Assembly: GCA_036768485.1 (NCBI GenBank)
Contig: JAVLUZ010000154.1
Location: 24,789,637-24,853,636 of the forward strand
Length of the DNA: 64,000 nt
Source: Mermis nigrescens
Taxonomy: Eukaryota > Nematoda > Enoplea > Mermithida > Mermithidae
Direction of reading: 5' to 3'
The notes beneath the pieces are model-generated. The model did not search any database, was not told where the DNA came from, and saw only the letters and a program-made list of their open reading frames with translations. Positions 10,955 through 20,811 of this stretch are shown piece after piece. How positions within the stretch are numbered: position 1 is the first letter of the stretch; each line of letters opens with the position of its first letter. Made by a program: the position numbers and the translations under genes.

Positions 10955-11711
10955 CAATGTTTTCTTTGAACAAGGTCAGTTTGTACATGTACAAAGATGG
11001 TCCCCAAAAGTCTTTGTACATTTTGTACATGCAAATTTTTGTGTACTATAATTAGTACAGTAGCGATTTTAGCGTGGTAAAACAGGGTTTTCGATCTTTG
11101 GTAGTGTATTTTAGCTAATTTCTGGGTTTCTGACACCAAAAACTACTGAAAATTGTCTCGAAACGGCGCGAAGCGCCGAAAAATCTGACATTTTTCCATT
11201 CTAAATGCAAATTCTGGCATTTTAAAGACAGATAGGACAAACAATTACTCATTTTGGCGCGAAGCGCCGAAAAATTTTTAGAACTTTACACCTTTTTACA
11301 GTTTTTGTCTTCCCAAAAATCTTTGTACATTTTGTACACACAAATTTTTTGATACTATAATATAGTACAGAAGCGATTTTAGTGTGGTAAAAACAGAGTT
11401 CTTCGACTTTCGGTAGTGTATTTTAGCCAATTTCTGGGTCTCTAGGGACAAAAATCACTAAGAATCGTCTTAAAACAGCGCGAAGCGCCGAAAAATTTGA
11501 CATTTTTCCTTTTGAAATGCAATTTCTGCCATTATAAAGATATATAGAACACACAATTACTCATTTCGGCGCGAAGCACCAAAAAGTTTTGCGAATTTCA
11601 GACCTTTTTTGCAATTTTCGTCTTACCAAAAATCTTTGTACACGTAAGAAGACGGTCCCGAAAAGTCTTTGTACATCGGGAAAAATCTTTGCCGAGTACA
11701 AAAAAACACTG
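10955..11711 (+). mobile_element. Family B hAT-like element, copy 2 (longest)
   Basis: Begins CAATGTTTTCTTTGAACAAGG and ends GAGTACAAAAAAACACTG. The flanking octamers gttataac and gttaagac match at 6 of 8 positions. The interior shows at least two similar sub-blocks, each with a GTACTATAAT motif, TTTTAG(C/T)GTGGTAAAA and the GCGCGAAGCGCC mini-hairpin (11165, 11256 and variants near 11477 and 11564). This looks like internal duplication. There is no coding potential. Confidence 0.68.
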
Positions 11712-11719
11712 GTTAAGAC

Positions 11720-12480
11720 AGAAAATTAGCATATAGATTCAATTCAAACTGTTTTAGTGTTTGTACCTGTGTGCATACCTGGGCAATGACCACAGCTTCG
11801 CCCCATTACGGCACCCAATTTATAAGTTGGTTAATCGATGTTTACAAAATGGTTGCCGTATTTTCTTTAAATACATATATTACTTAGGTACTGTTTTTTG
11901 TGATGGGGAATGTTTTGTATGACAAAACTTGTACTTTTGCTTTCTGAAATTATCTTCATCTGTCCTAATTTCAATCATTTTTACTGATACTGAAGCTTGT
12001 TTTATGAAAGGTATTAAAGCTATGGAGCAAAAAAGATATTCTCTGTAGCCCATGAAAAAATATAGCCCCCATTTAACTCAACCCAGAGGTTGCAGGATCG
12101 GCTCGGTCTGTTGCCAGTCTGTTGCCGATTTAGTGCGGTATGAGTCATTAAGGGTATTAGTATATTACGTGCACAGTTCTCCAAAACTGAACAGCGTACT
12201 GGTTCGCAGGTGCAGTACGTGCACAGTTATAATAATATAGTAGACTTTATGTTATGTCGGGTGTCTTTGCTTAAAGCTACTGACAACCTAATGATAAATA
12301 AGGTGCATAATGACCATAACATGATCACTATTTTGCAGGTCAACTTCCCTAATCGATATGCATACAAAAAAATGGGCACTTATGCAGTAGTCCCTACATG
12401 TCCTAATTATGAAAATGAAAACTGAATTCGCATTTTCTATCCTGTTTTCTAGCTTTTTTCGTGTTGTTTGTGAAACCTGG
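11720..12480. other. AT-rich stretch, nothing certain
   Basis: No exon supported. Two short GTGCACAGT-type motifs (12169-12230) resemble inverted relatives near 13170-13230 and suggest an eroded inverted-repeat element around the SINE at 12481. Confidence 0.3.
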
Positions 12481-12589
12481 TAAACTTGAATGGTTCACTT
12501 ATAACTTCGTTACTTACTCTCAGAATCAGGCGGCGTAGCCGATTGGTGAACGCGTTGCGCTGTAGAGCGAGAGGTCTGAGGATCGCAAC

Positions 12590-13085
12590 CATAGGTGGGT
12601 AGCACCGAAATTCTGGGGGGTGCAAGATTTTTCAAAGGTCAAAAAATGGCCTTAAAAATAGTGGTATGCATACGTGGGCAGCAAGAAAATTCTGGGGGGT
12701 GCAAGATTTTTTGAAGGTCAAAAAATGGCCTTAAAAATGGTGGTATGGCGATAAAAACACCATTTTTCGACGTTTCTCATCAAGCACTATCCATTGACAT
12801 CAAAAAATTGCGAAAAAACGAAAAAACAATTTTCAAAAATTGAATTCTGGGGGAGGTATTTCGATTTCTGGGGGATTTTGGTTTCTAGGGGGGTGCATAC
12901 CCCCAAACCCCCCCCTCCCACGCCTAGGTGTGGTGGTATGGCGGAAAAAAATTCATTTTTCAACGTTTCTCGTCGAGTATTCTCCATTAGCATCAAAAAA
13001 TTGTCGAAATCAAAAATTGAATTCTGAGGCGCTATTTTGGTTTCTGAGGGGTGCATACCCCCTAAACCCCCCAAGCCCACGTGTG
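12590..13085 (+). mobile_element. Family A hAT-like element carrying a nested copy
   Basis: Begins CATAGGTGGGTAGC and ends AAGCCCACGTGTG, flanked by perfect octamers atcgcaac (12582-12589 and 13086-13093). Another family A element (12669-12932) plus its own duplication is inserted within it. Without the insert the host copy is about 224 bp. Confidence 0.92.
12669..12932 (+). mobile_element. Family A hAT-like element nested in another
   Basis: Begins CATACGTGGGCAGC and ends CGCCTAGGTGTG (264 bp), with perfect octamers gtggtatg on both sides (12661-12668 and 12933-12940). It lies in the same orientation as its host copy. The target octamer is the family's own internal GTGGTATG. Confidence 0.93.
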
Positions 13086-13110
13086 ATCGCAACCCGGCAA
13101 TTAACGTTGA

Positions 13111-14067
13111 AAAACAGAAAAAAATTCGGTAAGACCTAAAGTGAAGAAATACCCAAGTACCATTACTTTAACTGTGCACGTACCGCACCTGCGAGCCTGT
13201 GCACTGTTCACAGTGTCTTGGGAACTGTGCACGTAATACACTAATACCGTCATTAAGCAGGTGTGTCTGTGGTGTGTATATGTGTGTTGCATTCCCGAAA
13301 CAATTGACCACAATATTCGTGGAGCTACACAAATTCAAATTTTGGAATCTCTAATTTTTATTAACATTTTTCAATTGAGTTCTTAATTCTCGTTCAGAGG
13401 TCCACTGTTAAAGTCCAGTTGACAGCAATTTTATGTACTTTCATCTAATGATCTACTGAAGTCCCTGACATAAACCTATAGTCGAAAAAAACCGATTCAC
13501 GTTGAATATCATTGTACAAACAAAAGGTAGGTTTACATAAGAGACAATAATACTCATGAATTTTAAGGCTTAAATTTTCACAAAAGTGTCCGAATCTTGG
13601 TTCAGGATTCAGTCGATAAATTGGTAAAATAGATTGGCGCGAAGTGAGGAAATTTTCTGATATTTCCATGCCAGATGACTGAAAAACGAATAGGACACAT
13701 AAGGTGCGAATCTTTTGCAAACTTGTCATGCTACACAGCTTTTCAGAAAATAGGTTAAATCTGTGTGGCGCACGAACTTACTACATACTTTTTAATTTCT
13801 AATCAGAAATGCGAAAATAACCTTTCCATGGCGCCAAAAATTTTGCAGCTCTGTTTTTGGCATTTGCGAAAACTAGACTTTTTGAGTTTAATGGCCAAAA
13901 CTTCGTCGCAGCAGAGCGCTACCTAAAATAATAAGTTTATTTCTGAAAATTCTGAAATTTCGAAGAATGAATTCCCTTCCCCTTCCCCACTCCCTACGTC
14001 ATTGCATCGTAAGTGCCATATAAAATAAAAGATATAATAAATGATATAAATGCGGATTGCGACCGGC
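13111..14067. other. Unassigned sequence
   Basis: No exon, RNA gene or bounded repeat. A GGCGCGAAGTGAGG fragment near 13637 and GTGCACAGTT motifs hint at decayed transposon DNA. Confidence 0.3.
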
Positions 14068-14075
14068 GCGGCGAG

Positions 14076-14333
14076 CATACGTGGGCAGCAAGAAAATTCT
14101 GGGGATGGGGGGTTCAAGATTTTTCAAAGGTCAAAAAATGGCCTTAAAAATGGTGGTATGGCGAAAAAACAGCATTTTCCGACGTTTCTCATCGAGCACT
14201 ATCCATTGGCATCAAAAAATTGCGAAAAAAACGAAAAAAATTTTAAAAACTGAATTCTGGGGGCTATTTTGATATCTGGGGGGTATTTTTGTTTCTCGGG
14301 GGTGCATACCCCCATCCCCCACGCCCAGGTGTG
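14076..14333 (+). mobile_element. Family A hAT-like element, near-consensus copy
   Basis: Begins CATACGTGGGCAGCAAG and ends CGCCCAGGTGTG (258 bp), flanked by perfect octamers gcggcgag (14068-14075 and 14334-14341). The interior runs AAGGTCAAAAAATGGCC, GGTGGTATGGCG, CGACGTTTCTCATCGAGC and CTGAATTCTGGGGG. It is a good representative of the family. No protein is encoded, so transposase must come from elsewhere. Confidence 0.94.
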
Positions 14334-14689
14334 GCGGCGAGGCGACCAGTGTTGCCAACCTCCAGCTGCAAAAAACTCAAAACTCACAAAAAAATCTCAA
14401 AAATGCCAGTCAAAAGTTAAAATATTAGAAAAAAATTTTAACATCGAAGCAAGAATTCCCACTTTCATTAGACATTTAGCAACTCGAATTTCGATTTAGG
14501 TAGGTAGGAAACTGGAAGCAATGCAAATAAATGTTGTTACCTAACTTGGCACTGAACTCAAACTATCGAGTCCTAGATTTTTGGAAAAAACCTTACGTTT
14601 TTTGCCGTTTTTATGTGTTTTTTGGCCGTTTTGGTCAAAAAAATATCTCAACTCAAAAAACTCAGAGCTGAAAAAAATCGAGCCACATT

Positions 14690-14905
14690 TTTCACTTTTT
14701 TCACATTTTTGAAAGGTCTAAAATCGTTCAAAAATAAAGCGCGCCCGTCTTAAAAAATCAGTGGTTTTTAGTAGAAAATCCTATGTACACATGTAATGGC
14801 GGTGGTTAGTACACTTTATGCCTAAAAATTTTGCGCTCCACTAGGAATATCACAATCAGTAATACGTTATTTCCGTTGAAACTTGATTTTCCTACCTTCA
14901 GTAGA
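14690..14905 (+). repeat. Dispersed repeat also found at 22140-22344
   Basis: The block TTTTTCACATTTTTGAAAGG...AAATCCTATGTACACATG...GCGCTC(C/T)AC(T/A)AG is repeated at 22140-22344. There it is split after CAGTATACGT by a LINE and resumes at about 23075 with ATTTCTGTTGAAACTTGA. Comparing the two copies shows where the LINE went in. No terminal repeats could be assigned. Confidence 0.55.
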
Positions 14906-14907
14906 CA

Positions 14908-15085
14908 TAAGCATAGCCAGGATTTTTCCCAGGGAAGTCCTAGAATTTTTTTATCTAAAAAGTCGATAAAAACGTGTAAAAATGCGTCCTATGTCTTGAA
15001 TAATGCCTTTTTTGACTTTTCCTATCGTCCTGCAACAATTAAGATACGAAGAAATAAATTTTTTTAAATTTTTCACAATCAATGC
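14908..15085 (+). mobile_element. Family C hAT-like element, left part only
   Basis: Begins CATAAGCATAGCCAGGATTT, close to the left end of the intact family C copy at 18358. It follows that copy through ATCTAAAAA...CGATAAAAACG and ...CGTCCTGCAACAATTAAG, then breaks off. No duplication is left. Confidence 0.5.
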
Positions 15086-15248
15086 AGCACACTTTGCAAG
15101 TTTTACTACTCGGGTAGGATCTTAGATAAAAGAGAATGCAACATAAAATCCCTCTTTTGGAGCTGGGGGTCTGCGTGGCCAGTGGTGTAGCCAATGAAGG
15201 GTGGAAGGAGGTTACCCCCCTGGGAAAAATTTCGACATGTTCAAGAAC

Positions 15249-15761
15249 CAGTGTTTTTTTGTACAAGGTCCGTTTGTACATGTACAAAGATGATCCCCAA
15301 AAGTCTATGTACATTTTGTACACACAAATTTTCGGGTACTATAATATGGTACAGTAGCGATTTTAGTGTGATAAAAACAGTTTTTCGACCTTTGGTAGTG
15401 TATTTTAGCTAATTTCTGGGTCTCTGATGGTAATAATCACTAAGAATCGTCTTGAGAAAGGCGCAAAGCGGCCAAAAAATTTGACAGTTTCCTTTTGAAA
15501 TGCAAATTCTACTATTATTAGCATACCCGGTATCAATGGGGGCCGGGTCGGAATGAATGGGAAAACCTGTAAGTATCAATGAGTAATTTTCTAATATATA
15601 ACACACAATTACTCATTTCGGCACAAAGCGCCGAAAATTTTTACGATTTTTATTTCTTTTATGCAATTTTTGTCTCCCCAAAAATCTTTGTACATATACA
15701 AAGACGGTCCCAAAAGTCTTTGTACATCGGGAAAAATCTTTGCCTTAAATAAAAAACCGTG
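15249..15761 (+). mobile_element. Family B hAT-like element, copy 3
   Basis: Begins CAGTGTTTTTTTGTACAAGG and ends TAAATAAAAAACCGTG. The flanking octamers tcaagaac (15241-15248) and tcaataac (15762-15769) match at 7 of 8 positions. It is inserted in the family C element that starts at 15180, since the sequence on either side joins to give the intact C order. Confidence 0.78.
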
Positions 15762-15993
15762 TCAATAACTGAGCAATATGGTTGTATGATGCTGTTCTGC
15801 GATGTAAAATCGAAAAAGCCGGCGCCTTGCGCCGATACCTTCTATGTCCTTTTGGCAGTTTCTATCATTTTATCGCAGAAAGATTTTAAAAAATAGCGCT
15901 TCGCGCATAAATAGGCATTTTTCCGTCAAAAACGTAAAACAATTTCAAGAAAAATAATTTTGTTATTGCTAAGTGCAGGACGATGTGAAAAGC

Positions 15994-16400
15994 AATAGGA
16001 GTAGCCAGGATTTTCGTCAGGCGAAGATGATCCAAAAAAATTTTTTGTCTAAAAAACCCATAAAAACGGGCGGGACCGTTAAGTAAGTAACGTGCTTTTT
16101 AGGCTTTTCACATCGTCCTGCACTATCTAAACAATGAAAAAATTTATTTCTTTTAAAATTTTCTTACGTTTTTGACGGAAAAAATGTTTATTATGTGTTC
16201 GAAACGCTAATTTTCTTAAGTTTTTCTGCAATGGAACGATAGAAACTGCCAAAACATAAGAAAAATTGACGCGAAGCGCCGACTTTTTCGATTTTACGTC
16301 GCAGAACAGCATCATGCAACCATGTTGCTCAGTTCTTGATCATGTTGAAATTTTCCTCGGGGCGGGAGGGAATTTCCTTCCACTCTCCCCACTGCCAGTG
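15994..16400 (+). mobile_element. Family C hAT-like element inserted in a second family C copy
   Basis: Begins AATAGGAGTAGCCAGG (a preceding C is shared with the target) and ends CCACTGCCAGTG. The octamers tgaaaagc (15986-15993) and taaaaagc (16401-16408) match at 7 of 8 positions. Its orientation is opposite to that of its host copy, which creates a ~200-bp inverted repeat. Confidence 0.68.
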
Positions 16401-16839
16401 TAAAAAGCCCAAAAAACACGTTATTTAACGGCCTCCATCCATTTTTGGGTTTTTTAGATAGAAAAGATTTAATTTTGGATTTTAACGTCAAAATTTTCAT
16501 AAAATCATCCGAATCTTGATCCCTAATTCAGCTGATTAATAGATAAAATATACTGGCTGAAGCGCGGAAATTTCCTGATATTTCTACGCCATAATGATTA
16601 AAAAATTCTTAAAATGCATGAGATGCGAATCTGACATTTCGGTGACATCTTCAGATTGCAAAGATAAGCGCATAAGATAGTAAAATATGTCTAAGAGTGA
16701 TAAAAAGCGAGTTTTATTTGTGTAGGCTGAGCCCTTACTTTTTCTTTGAGCTCCATATAAAACGATAATGGCTTTAATCTTTGATGCCCGTGACTTTACT
16801 TCATCTTTACCAATTTCCTAAGCTTAGGCTAAGTTATGT

Positions 16840-17640
16840 GCATTCAAATTGGTGTCAGCGCATGGGCTAAGCCTAGGATAAATGGGGCGAAAATAGCGCA
16901 GCGAGCGGAGCATTTTTTGCCCCATTTATGCCTTAGGCTTAGTCAGCATTCCTACGTCTGGTTAACATCTATATACCTTTTGTAAGTGCAGTTAGTTTGC
17001 TGGCAGTAAGCGTATACAGAAGCGCTTAATCGCGATTTTCTTAGGTTTTCGGATGCCCTGATTCCATCAATGACATTTTTAGAAAGCCGCTGCTGCTTGC
17101 TGGACTCGAACAGTGGACCTCTTGATTCAAAGTCCAACATCTTCACTAATCGACGAGGGCCGGTCAATTTCGATATTGGAAGGAGCTTTATTAGACTTTT
17201 TGTATTTTGTATTAATATCAATCGGGATTGCTTGAGAATCTAGCATTGGTGCCAGACATGTGGAAAGCCGAGACATAAATGGGGCGAAAATTGCTCCGCT
17301 CAATTCGCAATTTTAGCCCCATTTATCTCAGGCTAGGCCCATTGCGCTGGCACCAATGTGAATGCACAATCTTTAGAACTATTTGCTAAGCTTAGGAATT
17401 GGGATTGGCACCAGCTACCCTGCTTCCACAGCTGTCCAGACATATATTTTTTATCATGCTGAGGGTTTTAATCGCTCACGCGCTAGACTTTGGAGTTTAA
17501 AAATGACACCGATGGAATCAGCGCATTTGAAAACCTGAGAAGACAGTAAATAAGCGCTTCTACACAAGCTTATTGCTAGCGAACTAACCGCAGACACAAA
17601 AAATAGGTGTCAACCAAATGTAGGAATACTGGCTTAGCCC
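16840..17640. mobile_element. Inverted-repeat element with ATAAATGGGGCGAAAA motifs
   Basis: Left segment 16840-16990 and right segments 17260-17400 and 17540-17645 are complementary. Shared pieces are GTGCATTC...TTGGTG, AAGCCTAGG and ATAAATGGGGCGAAAA with its complement, then CTACGTCTGG and AAGCGCTT. Each arm also has a local hairpin around GCCCCATTTAT. The middle carries a tRNA-like segment. No target duplication was found, so the outer limits are approximate. Confidence 0.5.
17093..17165 (-). tRNA. tRNA-Gln-like pseudogene or SINE head
   Basis: On the minus strand the order is ATTAGTGAAGATG (D-arm-like), TTGGACTTTGAATCAAG (anticodon arm with a TTG anticodon flanked by CT and AA, as in tRNA-Gln), then TGTTCGAGTCCAGC (T-arm and B box). 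The T-stem has mismatches and no acceptor stem pairing is visible, so a working tRNA is unlikely. It lies in the loop of the inverted-repeat element. Confidence 0.4.
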
Positions 17641-17711
17641 ACGTCTGGAACCAATCTAAATTCTAAAGCAATCACAGAAGCTTTCCTAGTCGGTTGTTTA
17701 TGAGACATGCT

Positions 17712-17845
17712 AAGTTTAAACGGTTCATTTATAACTTCGTTACTTACTCTTAAAATACAGCGTAGGCCGGGTGCTGAATGCATTGCGCTCTTAGAGCGAT
17801 TAGGTCTCAGGATCGAAACCCAGCAACTGTAAGTTACTTTTTCTA
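17712..17845 (+). repeat. tRNA-derived SINE, copy 2
   Basis: Uninterrupted relative of the SINE at 12481. It has the leader ATAACTTCGTTACTTACTCT, GTAGGCCGGGTGCTGAATG (A-box region), TTGCGCTCTTAGAGCG (anticodon-arm-like) and CAGGATCGAAACCC (B box). The two copies are roughly 80 percent alike by eye. Confidence 0.58.
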
Positions 17846-17909
17846 TCTAATGAGTATCGAAACCCATATGGTACATAGACAAGACAAGCAGAATGATATT
17901 GGAACCCAG

Positions 17910-18332
17910 GCAGGCCCATATCGAGAGGAGATAGGGGGGCACGTACCCCTCCCCCAAAACAAAATATGAGAATAATTTTTTCCTGTACTCGGCCCTTTGC
18001 TTTTTTAGTCAGAAATCGCAAAAAATTTTCATTACAATTAGAATCTATTTAGTCGCAAGCACGCTGTTTAAACAGTCCATATTTAGTCTTTATACAACCT
18101 AAAGCATATTTTGCATCTATGCCTTCTGCTTTGCTCGGAAATGAGATTTGTTTAAGAGGTGTCCATTGGATTCTCACCATATCTATGGCATCTGGATAGC
18201 AAAATTTACAAAATGTACAGTTCTATTGGTCGTAAAACGTCTTTTTTAATCCATCCTTTGGTCCCTGATTAAGTTTCTAAAGAAATTTGGTCGTGCTCCC
18301 CCCACCGAAACAAAAATCCTGGATACGGGCCT
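17910..18332. mobile_element. Family D hAT-like element, copy 4
   Basis: Left end GCAGGCCCATATCGAGAGG, right end AATCCTGGATACGGGCCT. The octamers gaacccag (17902-17909) and aaacccag (18333-18340) match at 7 of 8 positions. The G/C-rich tracts (GGGGGGC and CCCCTCCCCC) face each other as in other D copies. Confidence 0.72.
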
Positions 18333-18357
18333 AAACCCAGGTATATACTTATAACGT

Positions 18358-18742
18358 CAAAGGCGTAGCCAGGATTTTCGCCATAGGGAAATCCCAAAAA
18401 AAATTTTATCTAAAAACCCATAAACGGGCAGGACCGTTAAATAACCTGTTTTTGGGCTTTTCACATCGTCCTGCCTGCAATATTTAAGCAATAAAAAAAT
18501 TTTCGAAATTTTCTTACGTTCTTGACGGAAAAAATGCTTATAAGGCTCGCGAAGCGCTAATTTTTTTACTTTTCCTGCAATAAAACGATAGAAACTGCCA
18601 AAAGATAGAAGAAATCGGCATGAAGCACCGAATTTTTGGATTTTACGTCACAGAACAGCATCATGCAATCATATTGCTCAGTTGTCGAAATTTTCCCCAT
18701 GGAAGGGAAAAATTCCCCTTCCCTCCCCTAGCTACGCCAGTG
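18358..18742 (+). mobile_element. Family C hAT-like element, intact copy
   Basis: Begins CAAAGGCGTAGCCAGG and ends CTAGCTACGCCAGTG (385 bp), with perfect octamers tataacgt on both sides (18350-18357 and 18743-18750). This is the reference copy for family C. The CA...TG ends and the 8-bp duplication place it with hAT. No transposase is encoded. Confidence 0.92.
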
Positions 18743-19126
18743 TATAACGTGTCCAATGATCAAGGCTAGGTGTCAACCACTTATTGTATGAATGCCGTCT
18801 TGTCATGCTAAGCAGCTTTTTTAAAAACGCAATCTGTACAAGGCGTGCAAAATTTTCTGCATTTATTTATTTCAATTGACTACAAATGTTTGCAAATAGG
18901 TAATCTTCTCATATCGACAAACGTTTTGTAGAGCCTTGTTGACATGAAGGTAAAATAATAGCCAAAACTAGAAGAACTCGGCTTTCCGGTACTTGTGGAT
19001 TTTATTCTCAAAAATCGCCATAGAACAGCGTTACGCAACCGCAAAGCTCCATTTAAGAAAACTCAAGATTTTTCCCATAAGGGATTACCTCCTTTCCACC
19101 TCCGGCAGTAATTATATGCAGTCAAC

Positions 19127-19360
19127 TGCAGGTAATATGGCATACAATGTAAAATTATATGCAGTCAAAAACCAGCGACCTAGACTGCAGGTAATATAGC
19201 ACACAACGTAAAATTATATGCAGTCAAAAACCAGCGACCTGGACTGCAGTTAATATAGCACACAACGTAAAATTATATGCAGTCAAAAACCAGCGACCTG
19301 GACTGCAGAGGTAATTTAGCACACAACGTGATATTATATGCAGCCAAGTTGAATGCATAT
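19127..19360 (+). repeat. 59-bp tandem units in the left foldback arm
   Basis: Units start GCAGGTAATAT and contain AAAATTATATGCAGTC and AAACCAGCGACCTGGACT. Three are complete and one is partial. Their complement forms the right arm tip (20400-20580). Confidence 0.88.
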
Positions 19361-19822
19361 TGGCATGGGAAGCTGGCGCTTCACTCGCATTTTAACCTGT
19401 AGTAGATGGTTTTAGAAGTTACTTTTATTTGGGATGGTCTGGCAGATCTGCTCCCTTGGTAGGGAATGTTTTTACGCTGCATGGGTAGCAGCTTCAATAG
19501 CTGCCCAGTCAACCAATAATGCATTTTGATCGGCCAGCATAAGCTCTGGTCCTGCTTGATAGATATTGAGTAGTTGTTGCTGTTCTTGTCCATTCTGGGG
19601 AATTGTTTTACTGTAGTAGTCCGATAATTGACACAATCGTTGTTTAGCCAGCTACAAAATTACATTTAAACGCAAGAAAAGGGCAAAAATGGCTAGAAAT
19701 AACGTATGTAGACAATGTAGGCATGCACCTCACTTTCCTCTGGTACGTATATATTTGCGAAGCATTTTATTTCCACTACAATAAAACAATTCCCCAGAAT
19801 GAGGGACAAGAACAGCAATAAG

Positions 19823-20180
19823 CATGGGCGTGCGCAGGGGGGGCCGCCCCCACCCTTGGCCCAAAAATAATTTTGAAAAGGTAAGGAAATGCCTGAAAAT
19901 TGGCATCTTTTCACCGAAAAATCTCAAAATTTTCGGCGCAATCATTATTTTCGCTAATGTAGGCTCAGGCGCGGGCCAAAAAATGCAATTTTTCATAGGT
20001 TATTGAGAGAAAATAAATTTTCTTTGTAAAACTTTGAATTTTATGAGCTTATTGGATAGTGCACTTTCGGAAACGTCAGAAAATGCACTTTATCTGGTGC
20101 TCCGGCGAACAAATCCCAAAATATAGGGTCACCAATTTTGGACCGCCCCATCCTCGAAAAAATTCATGTGTACAGTCCTG
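19823..20180 (+). mobile_element. Family E hAT-like element in the foldback arm
   Basis: Begins CATGGGCGTGCGCAGGGGGG and ends TGTACAGTCCTG (358 bp). The octamers gcaataag (19815-19822) and gcaacaac (20181-20188) match at 6 of 8 positions, and the uninterrupted left arm reads gcaacaac at this point. The insertion is therefore younger than the foldback element. It contains facing G-rich and C-rich tracts and no open frame of note. Confidence 0.7.
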
Positions 20181-20811
20181 GCAACAACTACTCAATATCT
20201 ATCATGCAGGACCAGAGCTTACACTGGCCCATCAAAGTGCACTAATGGTAGACTGGACAGCTATTGAAGCTGCTACCCATGCAGCGCTAAAAACAGCTCT
20301 AGTGAGGAAGCAGATCTGCCAGACCATCTCAAATAAAAGTACCTTCTAAAACCATCTACTATAGGTTAAAATGTGAGCAAAGCACCAGCTTCCCATATCA
20401 ATATACATTCAACTTGACTGCATATAATATCACATTGTGTGCTATATTACCTGCAGTCCAGGCCGCTGGTTTTTGACTGCATATAATTTTACGTTGTGTG
20501 CTATATTACCTGCAGTCTAGGCTGCTGGTTTTTGACTGCATATAATTTTACATTGTATGCTATATTACCTGCAGTTGACTGCATATAACTACTGTCTCCA
20601 CCTCCACTGGCTACGCCTGTGTCGGTAGACATTTAATTATAATAATATAATATTTTATTTGGAATAAACGCAAGGATAAAAAAGTCGCAAGGAAAATACG
20701 ATAGCAAAGTGTAAAGTGCGAAATGTCCTGGACACACAGGCAAATAGTGAAATACGCTTACGTGTGCTCCATTAAAAATATTCCCGAAATCAACCTTTTT
20801 CAAAGTTCTCT

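Larger units (their letters stand above)
12481..13110 (+). repeat. tRNA-derived SINE, copy 1, interrupted
   Basis: About 130 bp once the inserted elements are removed (12590-13085 plus one TSD copy). It carries an A-box-like TAGCCGATTGGT and a B-box-like GGATCGCAACC in tRNA order with an anticodon-stem-like GCGCT...AGAGCG between them. The same ~130 bp occurs at 17712-17845, including the leader ATAACTTCGTTACTTACTCT. Pol III promoter boxes inside a dispersed repeat are the mark of a SINE. The family A insertion splits the B box region. Confidence 0.6.
15180..16470 (-). mobile_element. Family C hAT-like element split by two insertions
   Basis: Read in reverse this follows the family C copy at 18358-18742. 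The right end (CAGTGGTGTAGCC) is at 15180-15192. The body resumes at 15770 (TGAGCAATATGGTTG...) after a family B element. It is broken again at 15993 by another family C copy and resumes at about 16401 (AAAAAGCCCAAAAAACACG). Its other terminus is lost. The two insertions explain the odd 200-bp inverted repeat of 15775-15992 with 16098-16340. Confidence 0.6.
19104..20596. mobile_element. Foldback-type element with 9-bp TSD
   Basis: Long inverted arms begin GGCAGTAATTATATGCAG and, from the right, GACAGTAGTTATATGCAG. The 9-bp duplication tccacctcc flanks it (19095-19103 and 20597-20605). Each arm has 3-4 tandem 59-bp units next to the tip, then about 250 bp of unique arm sequence. A ~150-bp loop (19621-19774) follows the left arm. 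The right arm is broken by a family E insertion. Long subterminal-repeat arms with a 9-bp duplication recall Foldback/MULE-type elements. There is no coding sequence. Confidence 0.85.
18880..20612 (+). mobile_element. Family C-like element hosting the foldback element
   Basis: Sequence before 19104 (GGATTTTATTC...ATCGCCATAGAACAG, then TCAAGATTTTTCCCATAAGG and CCTTTCCACCTCC) and after 20605 (ACTGGCTACGCCTGTG) are two halves of a family C copy. They join cleanly when the foldback element and one duplication are removed. The left limit is unclear. Confidence 0.5.

Noticed and set aside
12787..13139. Pro- and Gly-rich frames of about 100 codons
   Set aside because: They lie in family A elements and are produced by the G- and C-runs.
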